From positions 62,001-126,000 of the forward strand of contig JAJFLC010000013.1 in assembly GCA_021772895.1 (NCBI GenBank): a stretch of 64,000 nucleotides of DNA, given 5' to 3'. This DNA comes from Mariprofundaceae bacterium. GTDB taxonomy: Bacteria > Pseudomonadota > Zetaproteobacteria > Mariprofundales > Mariprofundaceae. The notes under the pieces were generated by a model. That model saw only the letters and a list, made by a program, of their open reading frames with translations. It did no database searches and was not told the origin of the DNA. The stretch's first letter is position 1, and every line of letters starts with the position of its first letter. This document shows, piece by piece, positions 50,015 through 60,230 of this stretch. The position numbers and the translations under genes were made by a program.

Positions 50015-51580
50015 TTAATCAGGTGCAGAAGATGAATTGTGCGCCTTATCCAAATTCCACTGCTGGTGCCATTCGATATATGCATCAGGATTGAGTGGGC
50101 GACTATAGTGATAACCTTGACCCATATCACAACCAAATGAATGGAGCTTCTCAATCACATCTTCGGTCTCCACACCTTCAACAACAACCTGAAGTTTCAA
50201 ATCCTTGGCAAGTGCAACGGTTGATCTAACGAGAATTTCATCTTTTTCGTCCAACAGAATATTTGCTACAAAGCTCTGATCAATCTTAAGCTCTGTTGCA
50301 GGGAGGAGTTTAAGGTATGCGAGAGAGGAATAGCCCGTTCCAAAATCATCAATGGAAATTTTGAATCCATGCCGCTTCAATTGCGATAGTAATTCAATTG
50401 CCGTCTCGGGATGTTTCATAATTGCACTTTCGGTGACTTCAACGGTTACCATTGAGCAAGGTAAAGATTTTTTTTCCACATACTGCATAAAAAAATCGAA
50501 TATGTCGGGATCATATAAATTTCGAGGCGAAACGTTAATCGATACAGGGATAAGTAAGCCTTTCTCTCTCCACTCACAACATTGATCCACGGCTGTTTCA
50601 AAAACCCACCGGGTAATTTCATTTATAAGCCCCGTCTGCTCAGCAAGTGGAATAAAAACAGCAGGAGACTGGCCTGACTCCCCAACCCAGCGTGCCAAAG
50701 CTTCCACACCAGAAATTTCTCCATTATCCAAATTTACTTTCGGCTGATAGTAGAGTTCCAATTCCTTAGCCTTGATAGCACTGCGTAGCTGCCCAAAAAC
50801 AAGCAAACGTTGATGCGATGCAGATTCATCCTGAACATCATAAATATCATAGTCGAGCTTCTCATGTTTAGCTCTGGTTCTCGCTATATTTGCGCGTCTG
50901 ATAAGGTCACTGGCTGTATCAGCATGGTCAGGAAAGATTGATACGCCCATCACACTCATAATATCAACCTGAATATCATCAATCTTAAAAACGTCCTCCA
51001 ACGCTTCACTAATTTTTTTGATAATATTTTTAACAAGTCTGACATCTGTATCGGGCAATAACACACCAAACTCATTTCCGCTCAGCCTGCCAACAATATC
51101 TGATTCTCTCAATATCGATTGTATTCGTTTTGCCAACTGAGAAAGCAATTCATCACCAATTTTGTAGCCAAAAGACTGATTTATTCGAGATAAATCGCTT
51201 GGGCCAATCACAATCATTGCCACGCAGTAAGCTTCTCTTTTCGCCTTGTTTATTTCATGCTCTACCAATTTACGAAACAGGTTTCGTCTTGGAAGGCCCG
51301 TAAGAGAATCATACATTAAAAAACGATTTGTTTGTTCATTGATCGTCTGCCGCTGTAATGGGAGCAGAAGAAAAAGGTATAACATAGGCGCAACTAAAAT
51401 ACCGAGTAAAAACGCATCCAAAAATGCCAATTCATATTCGTCCAACTGAGGCAACGGGAACATTGTAAAAAGCATCATAATGCCAACTTCTACAATGATA
51501 ATTGCCAGCATCACTTTGAACATTATGAACCACGGTTTTATAGACGCCTTATCAAGAATAGATCGATATTTTTCTCTCAT
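50015..51580 (-). CDS. Membrane GGDEF-EAL protein, probable c-di-GMP phosphodiesterase
   Basis: 521 residues. Two N-terminal helices (about 18-75) enclose only a short loop, so sensing is unclear. The GGDEF domain (about 85-245) has SGNEF in place of GGDEF and is probably not a cyclase. The EAL domain (about 260-510) keeps the set for hydrolysis: VEALARW, NVSPRNL, VEVTESA, DDFGTGYSSL, KIDQSF and VEGVET. It should lower c-di-GMP, which often controls polysaccharide output. Converges with cysM; next gene upstream is icd beyond a terminator. Confidence 0.9.
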   Translation of the reverse strand: MREKYRSILDKASIKPWFIMFKVMLAIIIVEVGIMMLFTMFPLPQLDEYELAFLDAFLLGILVAPMLYLFLLLPLQRQTINEQTNRFLMYDSLTGLPRRNLFRKLVEHEINKAKREAYCVAMIVIGPSDLSRINQSFGYKIGDELLSQLAKRIQSILRESDIVGRLSGNEFGVLLPDTDVRLVKNIIKKISEALEDVFKIDDIQVDIMSVMGVSIFPDHADTASDLIRRANIARTRAKHEKLDYDIYDVQDESASHQRLLVFGQLRSAIKAKELELYYQPKVNLDNGEISGVEALARWVGESGQSPAVFIPLAEQTGLINEITRWVFETAVDQCCEWREKGLLIPVSINVSPRNLYDPDIFDFFMQYVEKKSLPCSMVTVEVTESAIMKHPETAIELLSQLKRHGFKISIDDFGTGYSSLAYLKLLPATELKIDQSFVANILLDEKDEILVRSTVALAKDLKLQVVVEGVETEDVIEKLHSFGCDMGQGYHYSRPLNPDAYIEWHQQWNLDKAHNSSSAPD

Positions 51581-51715
51581 TTACTTTCCATGCTTTCCAT
51601 CTATCGGAAAACAAACAAATAGCATTAAATAAATAACACTAAATTTCCCATCTGCGTCATAGGCGTAAAAAAGCTATCAAGTCTTCTTTAAGTTCTAAGC
51701 AGTTATTCAAAGCTA

Positions 51716-51756
51716 CAACCAAAAAGAGCGCGATATTATCGCGCTCTTTTTGGTTG
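51716..51756. terminator. Strong bidirectional terminator after icd
   Basis: Perfect 20-bp inverted repeat (51716-51735 and 51737-51756) around one base, with a GC-rich core AGAGCGCGATA flanked by A5 and T5 runs, 11 bp after the icd stop. It works on paper in both directions. Confidence 0.92.
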
Positions 51757-51767
51757 ATATAAGAAAA

Positions 51768-53513
51768 TTAATAGCTCTTTTTAAACTCTGTTTTATGACA
51801 TTTCGGACATGGCGGAATACGGCCTGTCTTTTTAAAATGCATTTCATGCCCACAGGCAGCACAGGTGAGTGTACCAGCCGCTGTAATTTCACCGGATCGA
51901 CATGAAAGTGATTCTTTTGCTTTTACCGCAGCGCCAGTAAGTGCAGAGCCTGCAGCTTCCAACAACGATGAAATCGATGCCAATGCACCCGTACCAAGCC
52001 GTGTTGGGTTCAGCTTAATCCTTGCTTCATCACGAAAGGTTTCGGCCATCGAACTAAAATCACGCTCAAGGAATTTTTTAAAGTTCTTGCCTTGCTCTTC
52101 ACTGACAGCACCGGCAGCCGTTAACTGCTTACGCGCCTTTTCCATAGCAATTTGAGCAAATTCAGAAGATTTTTCTGCACCTGCTTCAAACAGCTCCTTA
52201 AATTTAGCTGCCATTTCATCGTACTGATCAGCTTCTTCTTTATCAGACCCTGCAACATCATCCATATGACTGATAACCGCATCACCAAAACCTGAAGTTG
52301 ATAACTTGGTTGCGCCTTTCATCAGTCGTTCAAAGTCATAAGTGACAGTTTTAGCAGCAATCGACGCATTGATGCCTTTCAAAATCAAATCAGCAGCCTC
52401 TGTCCAGCCCATGTAACGCAACATCATTTCACCGGAAAGCACCACAGATGATGGGTTCACCATATCTTTATCGGCATATTTGGGTGCTGTGCCGTGAGTC
52501 GCTTCAAAAATTGCATGGCCAGAGCTGTAATTGATGTTGGCACCCGGTGCAATACCGATACCACCTACCTGTGCAGCCAGCGCATCTGACAAATAGTCCC
52601 CATTTAAATTCAACGTCGCAATCACATCAAACTCAGTCGCACGCGTTAACACCTGTTGAAGTGCGATATCTGCAATCGCATCTTTGATCACGATACCATT
52701 TGGCAGTTCACACCACGGGCCACCATCAATCTCAACCCCACCAAATTCACGCTTGGCCAAATCATAACCCCAGTTACGAAACCCGCCCTCAGTAAATTTC
52801 ATAATGTTACCCTTGTGGACTAGGGTTACAGACTTACGATTATTATCAATGGCATACTGGATCGCAGCACGAACCAGACGTTCTGTGCCCTCCTGTGAAA
52901 CCGGCTTCACACCAATGCCGGATGTTTCAGGAAAACGAATTTTGGTAACACCCATCTCTTCCTGAAGAAACTTAATCACTTTCTTCACTTCATCCGAGCC
53001 TGCTGGCCATTCAATACCAGCATAAATATCTTCGGAATTTTCACGGTAGATCACCATATCGACATCTTCAGGTTTCTTTACAGGCGACGGAACTCCTGTG
53101 AAATATTTCACAGGTCGAACACAGGTATAAAGATCCAGCTTTTGACGAAGTGCAACATTCAGCGATGTAATGCCGCCACCGATCGGTGTTGTCAGTGGGC
53201 CTTTAATGCCGACCAGATATTCTTTAAATGCATCCAGCGTATCCTGAGGCAACCATGCATCATCGCTCTGGCCATACAGGTTCCATGCTTTTTCACCTGC
53301 ATAAACTTCCATCCATGCAATTTTTCGTTTGCCATCATAAGCCTTTTCAACAGCCGCATCGAGAACACGCTGGGATGCACGCCAGATATCACGGCCTGTA
53401 CCATCGCCCTCAATAAAGGTTACAATCGGCTGATCAGGAACATTTAGTTTCCCATCTTTGCCCATAGTGATTTTTTTGCCTGTTTTAGGGATGCGAATCT
53501 TATCAAAAGACAT
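51768..53513 (-). CDS. icd: NADP-dependent isocitrate dehydrogenase with C-terminal zinc-ribbon extension
   Basis: 581 residues from ATG at 53513 (AGG upstream). Residues 1 to about 417 are a normal E. coli-type enzyme: the phosphorylatable Ser region [11 protein letters not shown] (115-123), [13 protein letters not shown], and [15 protein letters not shown], whose KY marks NADP. Residues 420-581 are extra: a charged helical part (425-535), then a zinc ribbon with Cys at 551, 554, 569 and 572 (CAAC...CPKC), resembling the DUF1451/YbeL zinc ribbon. Frame is continuous with no stop between. Follows aspS and a lipoprotein gene; TCA-cycle enzyme. Confidence 0.93.
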   Translation of the reverse strand: MSFDKIRIPKTGKKITMGKDGKLNVPDQPIVTFIEGDGTGRDIWRASQRVLDAAVEKAYDGKRKIAWMEVYAGEKAWNLYGQSDDAWLPQDTLDAFKEYLVGIKGPLTTPIGGGITSLNVALRQKLDLYTCVRPVKYFTGVPSPVKKPEDVDMVIYRENSEDIYAGIEWPAGSDEVKKVIKFLQEEMGVTKIRFPETSGIGVKPVSQEGTERLVRAAIQYAIDNNRKSVTLVHKGNIMKFTEGGFRNWGYDLAKREFGGVEIDGGPWCELPNGIVIKDAIADIALQQVLTRATEFDVIATLNLNGDYLSDALAAQVGGIGIAPGANINYSSGHAIFEATHGTAPKYADKDMVNPSSVVLSGEMMLRYMGWTEAADLILKGINASIAAKTVTYDFERLMKGATKLSTSGFGDAVISHMDDVAGSDKEEADQYDEMAAKFKELFEAGAEKSSEFAQIAMEKARKQLTAAGAVSEEQGKNFKKFLERDFSSMAETFRDEARIKLNPTRLGTGALASISSLLEAAGSALTGAAVKAKESLSCRSGEITAAGTLTCAACGHEMHFKKTGRIPPCPKCHKTEFKKSY

Positions 53514-53544
53514 AATCAACCTCGTGTTGAACTACTTCAATTTT

Positions 53545-53850
53545 TTAATCGTTATTAACAGAACGATGCTTCATTTTTACCGATAGCTGAGCTTGTCTTT
53601 TTGCCTCAACTGCCTTTCGACGCGCCATCTCATAGTGTTTCCTGTCAATCGCTTCTGCGGCTTCTTTCAGGCTCTTTTCAGCACTTTTAAGGACCTTCGT
53701 TGCCTTAAAACCTTTAACATCGGCCTGCTGAGCACTTTCAATGGCAGAACGTGCTTCAGCCATCTCCTGCACAGGCGGTTTAACTGCACATGCACAAAGA
53801 AAAACAGCAACCGCTGCCACGCTCAACCACTTCATATTGAAAGCAAACAT
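53545..53850 (-). CDS. Small lipoprotein, DUF4398-like
   Basis: About 101 residues from ATG at 53850 (another ATG at 53835). A hydrophobic signal KWLSVAAVAVFLCAC ends in a Cys-containing lipobox (LCAC). The rest is a helical region rich in Ala, Lys and Glu (ARSAIESAQQADVKG, KVLKSAEKSLKEAAEA), as in DUF4398 lipoproteins of the outer membrane. It lies 32 bp after aspS and 31 bp before icd. Function unknown. Confidence 0.75.
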   Translation of the reverse strand: MFAFNMKWLSVAAVAVFLCACAVKPPVQEMAEARSAIESAQQADVKGFKATKVLKSAEKSLKEAAEAIDRKHYEMARRKAVEAKRQAQLSVKMKHRSVNND

Positions 53851-53882
53851 GTCACTAAGAATCTGCTCCTGATTTCGAATTG

Positions 53883-55664
53883 TCAAACGACTGTCCTGCG
53901 TTTTTTCAAGCCAAGCTCTTTCCATTGACTATCCGCAACTTCAGAAGGCGCATCACTCATCGGGTCTGCCGCTTTCTGAGTTTTCGGAAATGCAATCACA
54001 TCACGAATGGATTCAGCTCCCACCATCAGGGCCAGCACTCGATCCAAACCAAAGGCCAGGCCACCATGAGGGGGCGCACCATATTTCAATGCATCCAGTA
54101 AAAAACCAAATTTCAACCGAGCTTCTTCTTCAGAAATATCCAATGCTTTCAATATACGCGCCTGCACCTCGGTATCATGGATACGAATTGAACCACCACC
54201 AATCTCCGTTCCGTTCCAAACCAGATCATATGCCTGTGAACACATGTCCAGCGGTGCTGTCTCAAGCTTGTCCAAGTCTGCATCATAAGGGGCAGTGAAC
54301 GGGTGATGCAATGCCTGCAAACGTTTGTTCTCAGCGTCCCATTCAAACATGGGAAAATCCACGACCCAAACAAATTGATTATCGCTCACATCAAACAGAT
54401 CTAAATCTTTGCCCAACTCTACACGCAGATAACCCAGAGCATTGTTCACAACCTCTTTTGTATCAGCACCAAAAAACAACAAATCACCATTCTCTGCACC
54501 ACAACGCTCAAGCAATGCCTTCAACACCTCTTCGGACAGGTTTTTCACAATCGGTGATTGCAAACCACCCGGAACATCCGCCACATCGTTCACCTTGATA
54601 TATGCCAAACCTTTCGCACCATAAATAGAGACAAACTTGGTATAGTTATCAATCTGCTTGCGACTGAGTTTACTTGCCCCTTCAGGCACACGAATCACTT
54701 TCACCAGTCCACCGTTGTCGGCTGGTCCACGAAACACTTTGAAATCCACTGTTTTCATCAAATCAGTCACATCAACATGTTCCAGACCAAAACGCACATC
54801 CGGGCGATCAAGACCATACTTATCCATCGATTCCTGATAAGTAATACGAGGGAAAGGCATGCCGGACTTTACACCCAACCCTGCTTCAAACATCGCAGCA
54901 ATAAGTCCTTCAGCCTTTGCCATCACGTCGTCCTGTGAAACAAATGACATTTCAATATCCACCTGTGTAAATTCAGGCTGACGATCTGCACGAAGATCTT
55001 CATCACGAAAACAGCGGGCAATTTGATAATAGCGATCCATGCCCGCCACCATCAAAAGCTGTTTGAATATCTGCGGGCTCTGCGGAAGTGCATAAAAAGA
55101 GCCGGGATAAACACGTGAAGGCACAAGATAATCACGTGCGCCTTCCGGCGTGGATTTATTTAAAATAGGTGTTTCAACTTCCAGAAAGTCCTGCTGGTCC
55201 AGATAATTCCGTGCTGCGTGGATTACTTTGTGACGAAGCATCATATTGTTCTGCATCAAAGGACGACGCAAATCCAAATACCGATATTCAAGGCGATGCT
55301 GCTCACCGGCATTACAATCATCATCAATCGAAAATGGCGGTGTCTCAGCGCGGTTTTGCACCACGATTGAAGACGCTTTGATTTCAATTTCACCCGTTGG
55401 CAATTTTGGATTGATCGCCTCAGCATCACGCGCAATCACTTCACCACTGACTTCAACAACATCCTGCTGCCGTAGAGAATGGGCAAGCGCATGAACATCC
55501 GGGGTATCAGGGTGTACAACCACTTGAACCAGACCATAACGATCACGTACATCAAGAAAAACTACGCCACCATGATCACGATTGGTCTGTACCCAGCCAT
55601 TAAGACGGACATCTTCACCTATTTGTTCTTTTCGAAAATCACCACAACGTGTGCGCTCAGTCAT
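53883..55664 (-). CDS. aspS: Aspartyl-tRNA synthetase
   Basis: 593 residues, bacterial type with OB domain, GAD insert and class II core. LNGWVQTNRDHGGVVFLDVRD-like N-domain, QSPQIFKQLLM near residue 200, CFRDEDLRADRQPEFTQ near 222 and GLAFGLDRV near 545 are motifs 2 and 3. ATG at 55664 with GGAGGA upstream. Whether it also charges tRNA-Asn depends on gatCAB/asnS, not in the window. First gene of aspS-lipoprotein-icd. Confidence 0.97.
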   Translation of the reverse strand: MTERTRCGDFRKEQIGEDVRLNGWVQTNRDHGGVVFLDVRDRYGLVQVVVHPDTPDVHALAHSLRQQDVVEVSGEVIARDAEAINPKLPTGEIEIKASSIVVQNRAETPPFSIDDDCNAGEQHRLEYRYLDLRRPLMQNNMMLRHKVIHAARNYLDQQDFLEVETPILNKSTPEGARDYLVPSRVYPGSFYALPQSPQIFKQLLMVAGMDRYYQIARCFRDEDLRADRQPEFTQVDIEMSFVSQDDVMAKAEGLIAAMFEAGLGVKSGMPFPRITYQESMDKYGLDRPDVRFGLEHVDVTDLMKTVDFKVFRGPADNGGLVKVIRVPEGASKLSRKQIDNYTKFVSIYGAKGLAYIKVNDVADVPGGLQSPIVKNLSEEVLKALLERCGAENGDLLFFGADTKEVVNNALGYLRVELGKDLDLFDVSDNQFVWVVDFPMFEWDAENKRLQALHHPFTAPYDADLDKLETAPLDMCSQAYDLVWNGTEIGGGSIRIHDTEVQARILKALDISEEEARLKFGFLLDALKYGAPPHGGLAFGLDRVLALMVGAESIRDVIAFPKTQKAADPMSDAPSEVADSQWKELGLKKRRTVV

Positions 55665-55767
55665 CTTGCAAATCCTCCAGAGGAATCCTTCAGATACGAA
55701 GGGTGGCGCAGACTACCGCCGCTTTGGATAACTGCAAAGCATCAGACCTCACGGCAAAAAAAGTAAT

Positions 55768-56895
55768 CTAAATAATCTCAGCCCAAACATTCTCAAACTG
55801 TTCAATATTAGAATAAAAGTGTGGCGCAAAACGGATGCCCCCTGCCCGGTGAGCACATATAATACGTGATGCCATCAACCTTTGATAAAGCGCTGCGTGG
55901 CCTGCATGATCCAGTTGTTTATGCCAGAATGTGACGATGCCAGCATATCGTCCCGGTTGATTTGGTGTCAGCAGCTCCAAATCAGCGTGTGCGGATATTT
56001 GTGTCATCAAAGCGTCAGCACGCTCCAACACCCTACGCTCAACCTCATGCATGCCAATTTCTTCAAACAATGACAGGCTTGCATGAAAAGCATGGACCCC
56101 AAGCATATTAAGGCTACCCGGTTCAAATCTTTGTGCTGATTTTGCCGGTTTCCAGTCAAGCGCATCAAAATCTCCTGATTGCTCAACCATACGCCAACCA
56201 AACTGATTCAATTTCAATCGATCACGCCATTCCGGAGAAACATAAAACAGCGCAATGCCTTCAGGCCCAAGCAACCACTTGTGTGCATCTGCCACCACAG
56301 CATCTGCATGAATTGCCTGCGCATCAAACTGAAGCGCCCCGAGACTTTGAATCGCATCCACGCAGAAAAAGATTTTTTTCTCTTTGCAACATTCACCAAG
56401 CCGTTTTAAATCCATCCTCATACCCGTCGCAAACTGAACGGAACTAACCGTCATCAAACGTGTATGTTCATCAACCAGCTCAAGCATCGCTGCTTCAGGA
56501 TCATCACCCGAAATATCAGCAAACCTCAATTCAACACCTTTCGATTTTAGTGATTCCCAAACGATCCGATTCGATGGAAATTCCTGATCTGTGGAAACAA
56601 TATTATCGCCTGCTTGCCAATCCAGCCCATATGCAACAATCGAAAGGCCTTCCGATGTGTTTTTCAGCAACGCAATATCATCACTACTTTGTGCATTCAC
56701 CAGCCACTTCAGCCGACCACGAAGCTCCCGCTCCACCTTCATCCATTTAGGGTAGTCCGTCGCACCCTGTCGCATATTCTCTTCAGCGAAAGCCTTGACC
56801 GCATCAGCAGTCCTGCGCGGCCAAACACCAACTGCGGCGTGATTCAGATAAGTGAGATTTTTATCAAGTGGAAACTCATGTTTAAGGTCGGACAT
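55768..56895 (-). CDS. Class V PLP aminotransferase (cysteine desulfurase-like)
   Basis: 375 residues. Starts with PLDKNLTYLNHAAVG, has LLKNTSEGLS near residue 80 (PLP phosphate contact) and the lysine in VVADAHKWLLGPEG near 210. The family includes cysteine desulfurases, isopenicillin N epimerase-like and kynureninase-like enzymes. I see no clear SufS-type active Cys loop, so the substrate is open. Single gene with an AT-rich promoter region upstream (56896-57075). Confidence 0.82.
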   Translation of the reverse strand: MSDLKHEFPLDKNLTYLNHAAVGVWPRRTADAVKAFAEENMRQGATDYPKWMKVERELRGRLKWLVNAQSSDDIALLKNTSEGLSIVAYGLDWQAGDNIVSTDQEFPSNRIVWESLKSKGVELRFADISGDDPEAAMLELVDEHTRLMTVSSVQFATGMRMDLKRLGECCKEKKIFFCVDAIQSLGALQFDAQAIHADAVVADAHKWLLGPEGIALFYVSPEWRDRLKLNQFGWRMVEQSGDFDALDWKPAKSAQRFEPGSLNMLGVHAFHASLSLFEEIGMHEVERRVLERADALMTQISAHADLELLTPNQPGRYAGIVTFWHKQLDHAGHAALYQRLMASRIICAHRAGGIRFAPHFYSNIEQFENVWAEII

Positions 56896-56930
56896 TAATC
56901 AAATACTGCCTGCTTCTATTTTTTAGGGAG

Positions 56931-56965
56931 ATGCTGATTCATAGTGGAATATTATAAATCAGCAT
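56931..56965 (-). promoter_or_regulatory. TATAAT box inside a 9-bp dyad upstream of the aminotransferase gene
   Basis: ATGCTGATT (56931-56939) and AATCAGCAT (56957-56965) are perfect inverted arms with 17 bp between. The minus strand between them has TATAAT (56956-56951), a perfect -10, about 56 bp before the start codon. No good -35 was found, which fits a regulated promoter but is not proof. Confidence 0.4.
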
Positions 56966-57026
56966 ATAAAAGAAAAACTGCGGCTTTCCTTTCACTTGCA
57001 AACCGATCACTTACATTTCCAATTTG

Positions 57027-57046
57027 GCAACCCCTCCATGGGTTGC
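57027..57046 (-). terminator. Hairpin after the DUF4389 gene
   Basis: Perfect 7-bp stem GCAACCC / GGGTTGC with a 6-base loop, 30 bp past the DUF4389 stop. On the minus strand it is followed by CAAATTGG, so the T-run is poor; weak terminator or mRNA end structure. Confidence 0.45.
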
Positions 57047-57075
57047 ATAGAAGTGTTAAATTGATCAACGCTGCC

Positions 57076-57492
57076 TTAACCTTCTTTATCCTCTGCCACA
57101 CTTTCTTTTTTAGGTTTAGCTGCCGGCGTTCTCTTTTTTGCAGGGGCCCGCTTACGGGCAGGAGCAGGCTTTTTCTCTTCCACCACTGTGCCAGTTAGTT
57201 CTACATCCGAAGGCCAATCACCAAATGGAAAGGGACGTACTTCGCTGTTATAAGTCAGATAACGATACACCTGATAAACAAATGCGGAAAGTTGGGCGCC
57301 AAGCGAAAGAACTTTTTCATTTTTGTTGCCGGTAAAGAGCACCGTTAAAAACTGGAAAAAGACAACAATGGCCAGAACAACCTCTGCGACATTATAAATA
57401 ATAAAAAATAGCAGCATGAAAAGCAGACGAATCCATACATTGCTATCTTTCACCTTTGACTTCAAATCATCTGATACTGTTTCTTCACTCAT
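57076..57492 (-). CDS. DUF4389 membrane protein
   Basis: 138 residues. One long hydrophobic region ([21 protein letters not shown] and on to [11 protein letters not shown], residues 22-55), then [26 protein letters not shown], the DUF4389 hallmark. The C-terminal 35 residues are a Lys/Ala/Pro tail ([17 protein letters not shown]) that is likely disordered and nucleic-acid- or membrane-charge-binding. Located 25 bp after hppA. Role unknown. Confidence 0.85.
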   Translation of the reverse strand: MSEETVSDDLKSKVKDSNVWIRLLFMLLFFIIYNVAEVVLAIVVFFQFLTVLFTGNKNEKVLSLGAQLSAFVYQVYRYLTYNSEVRPFPFGDWPSDVELTGTVVEEKKPAPARKRAPAKKRTPAAKPKKESVAEDKEG

Positions 57493-57517
57493 TTTCTCTC
57501 TCCTTATTCCTATCTAT

Positions 57518-59521
57518 TTATCCCAGTAGCGGTGCAATGACCAGCGATACAATCGCCATCACATTGATTAAAATATTCATCGATGGGCCTGAGGTATCTT
57601 TAAACGGATCACCCACAGTATCACCCACCACCACTGCTTTATGCACATCGGAACCCTTGCCACCCAGATTACCTTTTTCGACATGTTTTTTGGCATTATC
57701 CCATGCACCACCTGCATTGGCCATCATCAATGCCATCAATACACAACAAACCAGCGCACCTGCCAGCATACCGCCCAGTGATTCTGCCCCAAGGCCAAAG
57801 CCAACCACAACGGGTGCTGCAACTGCAAGCACGCCGGGCAATACCATTTTTTTCAATGCTGCCGTCGTCGCAATATCCACACATCTGGCATGATCCGGTT
57901 CAGCTTCTCCTGCCATCAATCCCGGAATTTCCCGAAATTGTCGCCGAATTTCCTTGATCATTTCAAACGCAGCATCACCCACAGCCGTCATGGTGAGCGA
58001 AGCCACTAAAAACGGGAAAATCCCACCGATAAACAAGCCAATCAGCACCAAAGGCTCATTCAGGTTCAAGGAAAAGTCCTTATGATGCAAAGAAACCGTC
58101 TCCACAAAGGCAGCGATAATTGCAAGCGCTGCCAATGCCGCTGCGCCAATCGCAAAACCTTTGCCAATGGCAGCCGTGGTATTACCCAGTTCATCCAGTG
58201 AATCGGTGATTTTGCGTGTCTCTTCACCCATACCGGACATCTCAGCTATGCCGCCTGCATTATCTGCGACCGGGCCATAAGCATCAATCGCCATCGTAAT
58301 CCCTACCGTTGCCAACATCCCCACGGCAGCGATGCCGACGCCGTAAATACCTGCCAGTGAGGTCGACACATAAATAATAGCAGCAATTGTAAGCATCGGG
58401 ATCACCACCGACTGCATGCCAACCGCAAGGCCCGAGATCATCACCGTCGCCGGGCCAGTCTCACCTGATCTGGCAATATCACGTACAGGTCTACCACCGG
58501 TATAATATTCAGTCACCACACCAATGATGATACCGCCCATCGCACCTGCAACCACAGCACCCCAAACAGATGCTACAACGCCAACATAAGTAACCAATAC
58601 ATAAGCCGCTAAAATAAAAACAATTGATGCACCCATCGTGCCAATACGCAGTGCCAGTTGCGGCTCTTTATGAGCAAACATTCTGACCAGTGCAATACCA
58701 GTGACCGAACAGATCAGTCCCACTGAAGCCAGCGCCAGTGGCAAAAACATCAGTGCCTGCTGTTTGCCAAGCGGGTCAAGTATATCAGCCGCCATCGTTG
58801 AGGCCATCGCGATGGTGGCAATGATCGCGCCGCAGTAAGATTCAAAGATATCTGAACCCATACCGGCAACGTCACCCACATTATCGCCCACGTTATCAGC
58901 AATCACACCGGGATTGCGTGGATCATCCTCTGGAATACCCGCTTCGATTTTACCCACCAGATCAGCGCCCACATCGGCACTCTTGGTAAAAATACCCCCG
59001 CCCACACGTGAAAACAGGGCTACAGACGAAGCACCCATACCAAAACCGTGAATCACATGCGCAGTATGAGGGTCACCACCAAAAAAGAGATAAAGCGTGC
59101 CAAGCCCGATAAGGCCAAGTGAGGCCACCACCAGACCCATGATGGAACCGCCGTAAAAGGCAATGGTCAGCGCCTCAGGTGCGCCATGATTTTGAGCGGC
59201 TATCGCAGTGCGTACATTCGCCTTTGTGGCAGCAAACATGCCAAAATAACCGGCAAGCGCCGAACAGACTGCTCCCACAAGAAATGCGATGGTGGTATTC
59301 ACACCCAGTGTCAATGCCAGTATCACAGCAACAACGACAACAAAAATTAACAGAATCGAGTATTCGCGTTTCATGAATACCATGGCGCCAAGGTGAATCG
59401 CCTCGCCAATCTCAACAACCTTACCTTCACCCGCCGGGAATTTTTTCACCGAATGATAAAGAAAAAAGGCAATCATCAACCCAACCACACCCAGTATCGC
59501 CGGTATCATCTCCTCACCCAT
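57518..59521 (-). CDS. hppA: Membrane ion-pumping pyrophosphatase, K+-dependent type, possibly Na+-translocating
   Basis: 667 residues, about 16 helices. Pyrophosphate site: [21 protein letters not shown] near 183-202 and [16 protein letters not shown] near 209-224. GNTTA with A450 and G453 is the K+-dependent signature (K+-independent enzymes have Lys and Thr there). The gate Glu in DIFESY (E227) is at the position used by Na+-pumping and mixed Na+/H+ members; plant-like H+ pumps carry it four residues later. It sits between ppa and the DUF4389 gene. Ion choice is a prediction. Confidence 0.95.
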   Translation of the reverse strand: MGEEMIPAILGVVGLMIAFFLYHSVKKFPAGEGKVVEIGEAIHLGAMVFMKREYSILLIFVVVVAVILALTLGVNTTIAFLVGAVCSALAGYFGMFAATKANVRTAIAAQNHGAPEALTIAFYGGSIMGLVVASLGLIGLGTLYLFFGGDPHTAHVIHGFGMGASSVALFSRVGGGIFTKSADVGADLVGKIEAGIPEDDPRNPGVIADNVGDNVGDVAGMGSDIFESYCGAIIATIAMASTMAADILDPLGKQQALMFLPLALASVGLICSVTGIALVRMFAHKEPQLALRIGTMGASIVFILAAYVLVTYVGVVASVWGAVVAGAMGGIIIGVVTEYYTGGRPVRDIARSGETGPATVMISGLAVGMQSVVIPMLTIAAIIYVSTSLAGIYGVGIAAVGMLATVGITMAIDAYGPVADNAGGIAEMSGMGEETRKITDSLDELGNTTAAIGKGFAIGAAALAALAIIAAFVETVSLHHKDFSLNLNEPLVLIGLFIGGIFPFLVASLTMTAVGDAAFEMIKEIRRQFREIPGLMAGEAEPDHARCVDIATTAALKKMVLPGVLAVAAPVVVGFGLGAESLGGMLAGALVCCVLMALMMANAGGAWDNAKKHVEKGNLGGKGSDVHKAVVVGDTVGDPFKDTSGPSMNILINVMAIVSLVIAPLLG

Positions 59522-59546
59522 ACAAAGCCTCCCTGACCGCCCATAT

Positions 59547-59580
59547 AAAAAAGGCGACTGATTTCTCAGTCACCTTTATA
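59547..59580 (-). terminator. Terminator after ppa
   Basis: Inverted repeat TAAAGGTGACTGA / TCAGTCGCCTTTT (minus strand, one mismatch) around a 4-base loop, followed by TTTTTTAT. It starts 20 bp after the ppa stop and before the hppA ATG, so ppa and hppA are likely separate units or attenuated. Confidence 0.85.
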
Positions 59581-59600
59581 AAGGAAAATCAGCTAACAGG

Positions 59601-60146
59601 TCAAGACAAACCTTGTTCCTGTTCCGCAAGGTGAGCAATTGAAGCGACGATCTCAGCACGTGCCTCTTCAGCGCCCTGCCAACCTGTCACCTTCACCCAT
59701 TTATTAGGTTCAAGATCTTTATAATGCTCAAAAAAGTGCTGAATCTGATCAATCAGAAACTTTGGCAAGTCACTCGGACTCTCAACATGATCATAAACCG
59801 GTTTCAGACGGGATACAGGAACTGCCAGCACCTTTGCATCCATACCTGCCTCATCTTCCATCTGCAACATGCCAATCGGGCGGCAAGGGATCACACAGCC
59901 CGGAATCAGCGCAAACTGGGAAACCACCAGCACATCTGTCGGGTCACCATCATCTGAAAGGGTGTTGGGAACAAAACCGTAATTGCATGGATAATGCATC
60001 GCGGTGTGCATAAAGCGATCGACAAACACAGCCCCGGAAGCCTTATCCAACTCATACTTGATCGGATCGGCATGCTGCGGCACCTCAATCACTACATTGA
60101 TATCATGCGGCGGATTATCGCCTGCCGGAATTTTACTGAGATCCAT
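59601..60146 (-). CDS. ppa: Inorganic pyrophosphatase (soluble, family I)
   Basis: 181 residues, usual length. [18 protein letters not shown] at the start, [10 protein letters not shown] near residue 65 holding the metal-binding Asp set, and [13 protein letters not shown] near 96. It hydrolyses cytosolic pyrophosphate and so competes with the ion-pumping enzyme encoded next. ATG at 60146 with GGGAG 9 bp upstream. Confidence 0.96.
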   Translation of the reverse strand: MDLSKIPAGDNPPHDINVVIEVPQHADPIKYELDKASGAVFVDRFMHTAMHYPCNYGFVPNTLSDDGDPTDVLVVSQFALIPGCVIPCRPIGMLQMEDEAGMDAKVLAVPVSRLKPVYDHVESPSDLPKFLIDQIQHFFEHYKDLEPNKWVKVTGWQGAEEARAEIVASIAHLAEQEQGLS

Positions 60147-60177
60147 GAATGGTTACTCCCGATGAAATTTTTGCCGC

Positions 60178-60205
60178 ATTGTAGAAACTAATGCGCTACA
60201 CACAA
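60178..60205 (-). promoter_or_regulatory. ppa: ppa promoter
   Basis: Minus strand: TTGTGT (60205-60200), 16-bp spacer, TACAAT (60183-60178, 5/6 match), about 32 bp before the ATG. It overlaps the upstream part of the divergent L,D-transpeptidase promoter region. Confidence 0.5.
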
Positions 60206-60221
60206 GCCCGATAAATTTTGT

Positions 60222-60227
60222 TATACT
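60222..60227 (+). promoter_or_regulatory. -10 box directly before the L,D-transpeptidase start
   Basis: TATACT (5/6) ends 3 bases before GTG-ATG at 60231-60236; transcription would begin at or next to the start codon, giving a leaderless mRNA. No clear -35 is seen. Confidence 0.4.
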
Positions 60228-60230
60228 TGC

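Noticed and set aside
55713-55720. GGCGGTAG (minus strand), identical to the core of the ops/RfaH recruitment element, upstream of aspS
   Set aside because: An 8-mer is expected about twice by chance in 64 kb on two strands, and aspS is not an RfaH-type target; no copy was found near the polysaccharide promoter.
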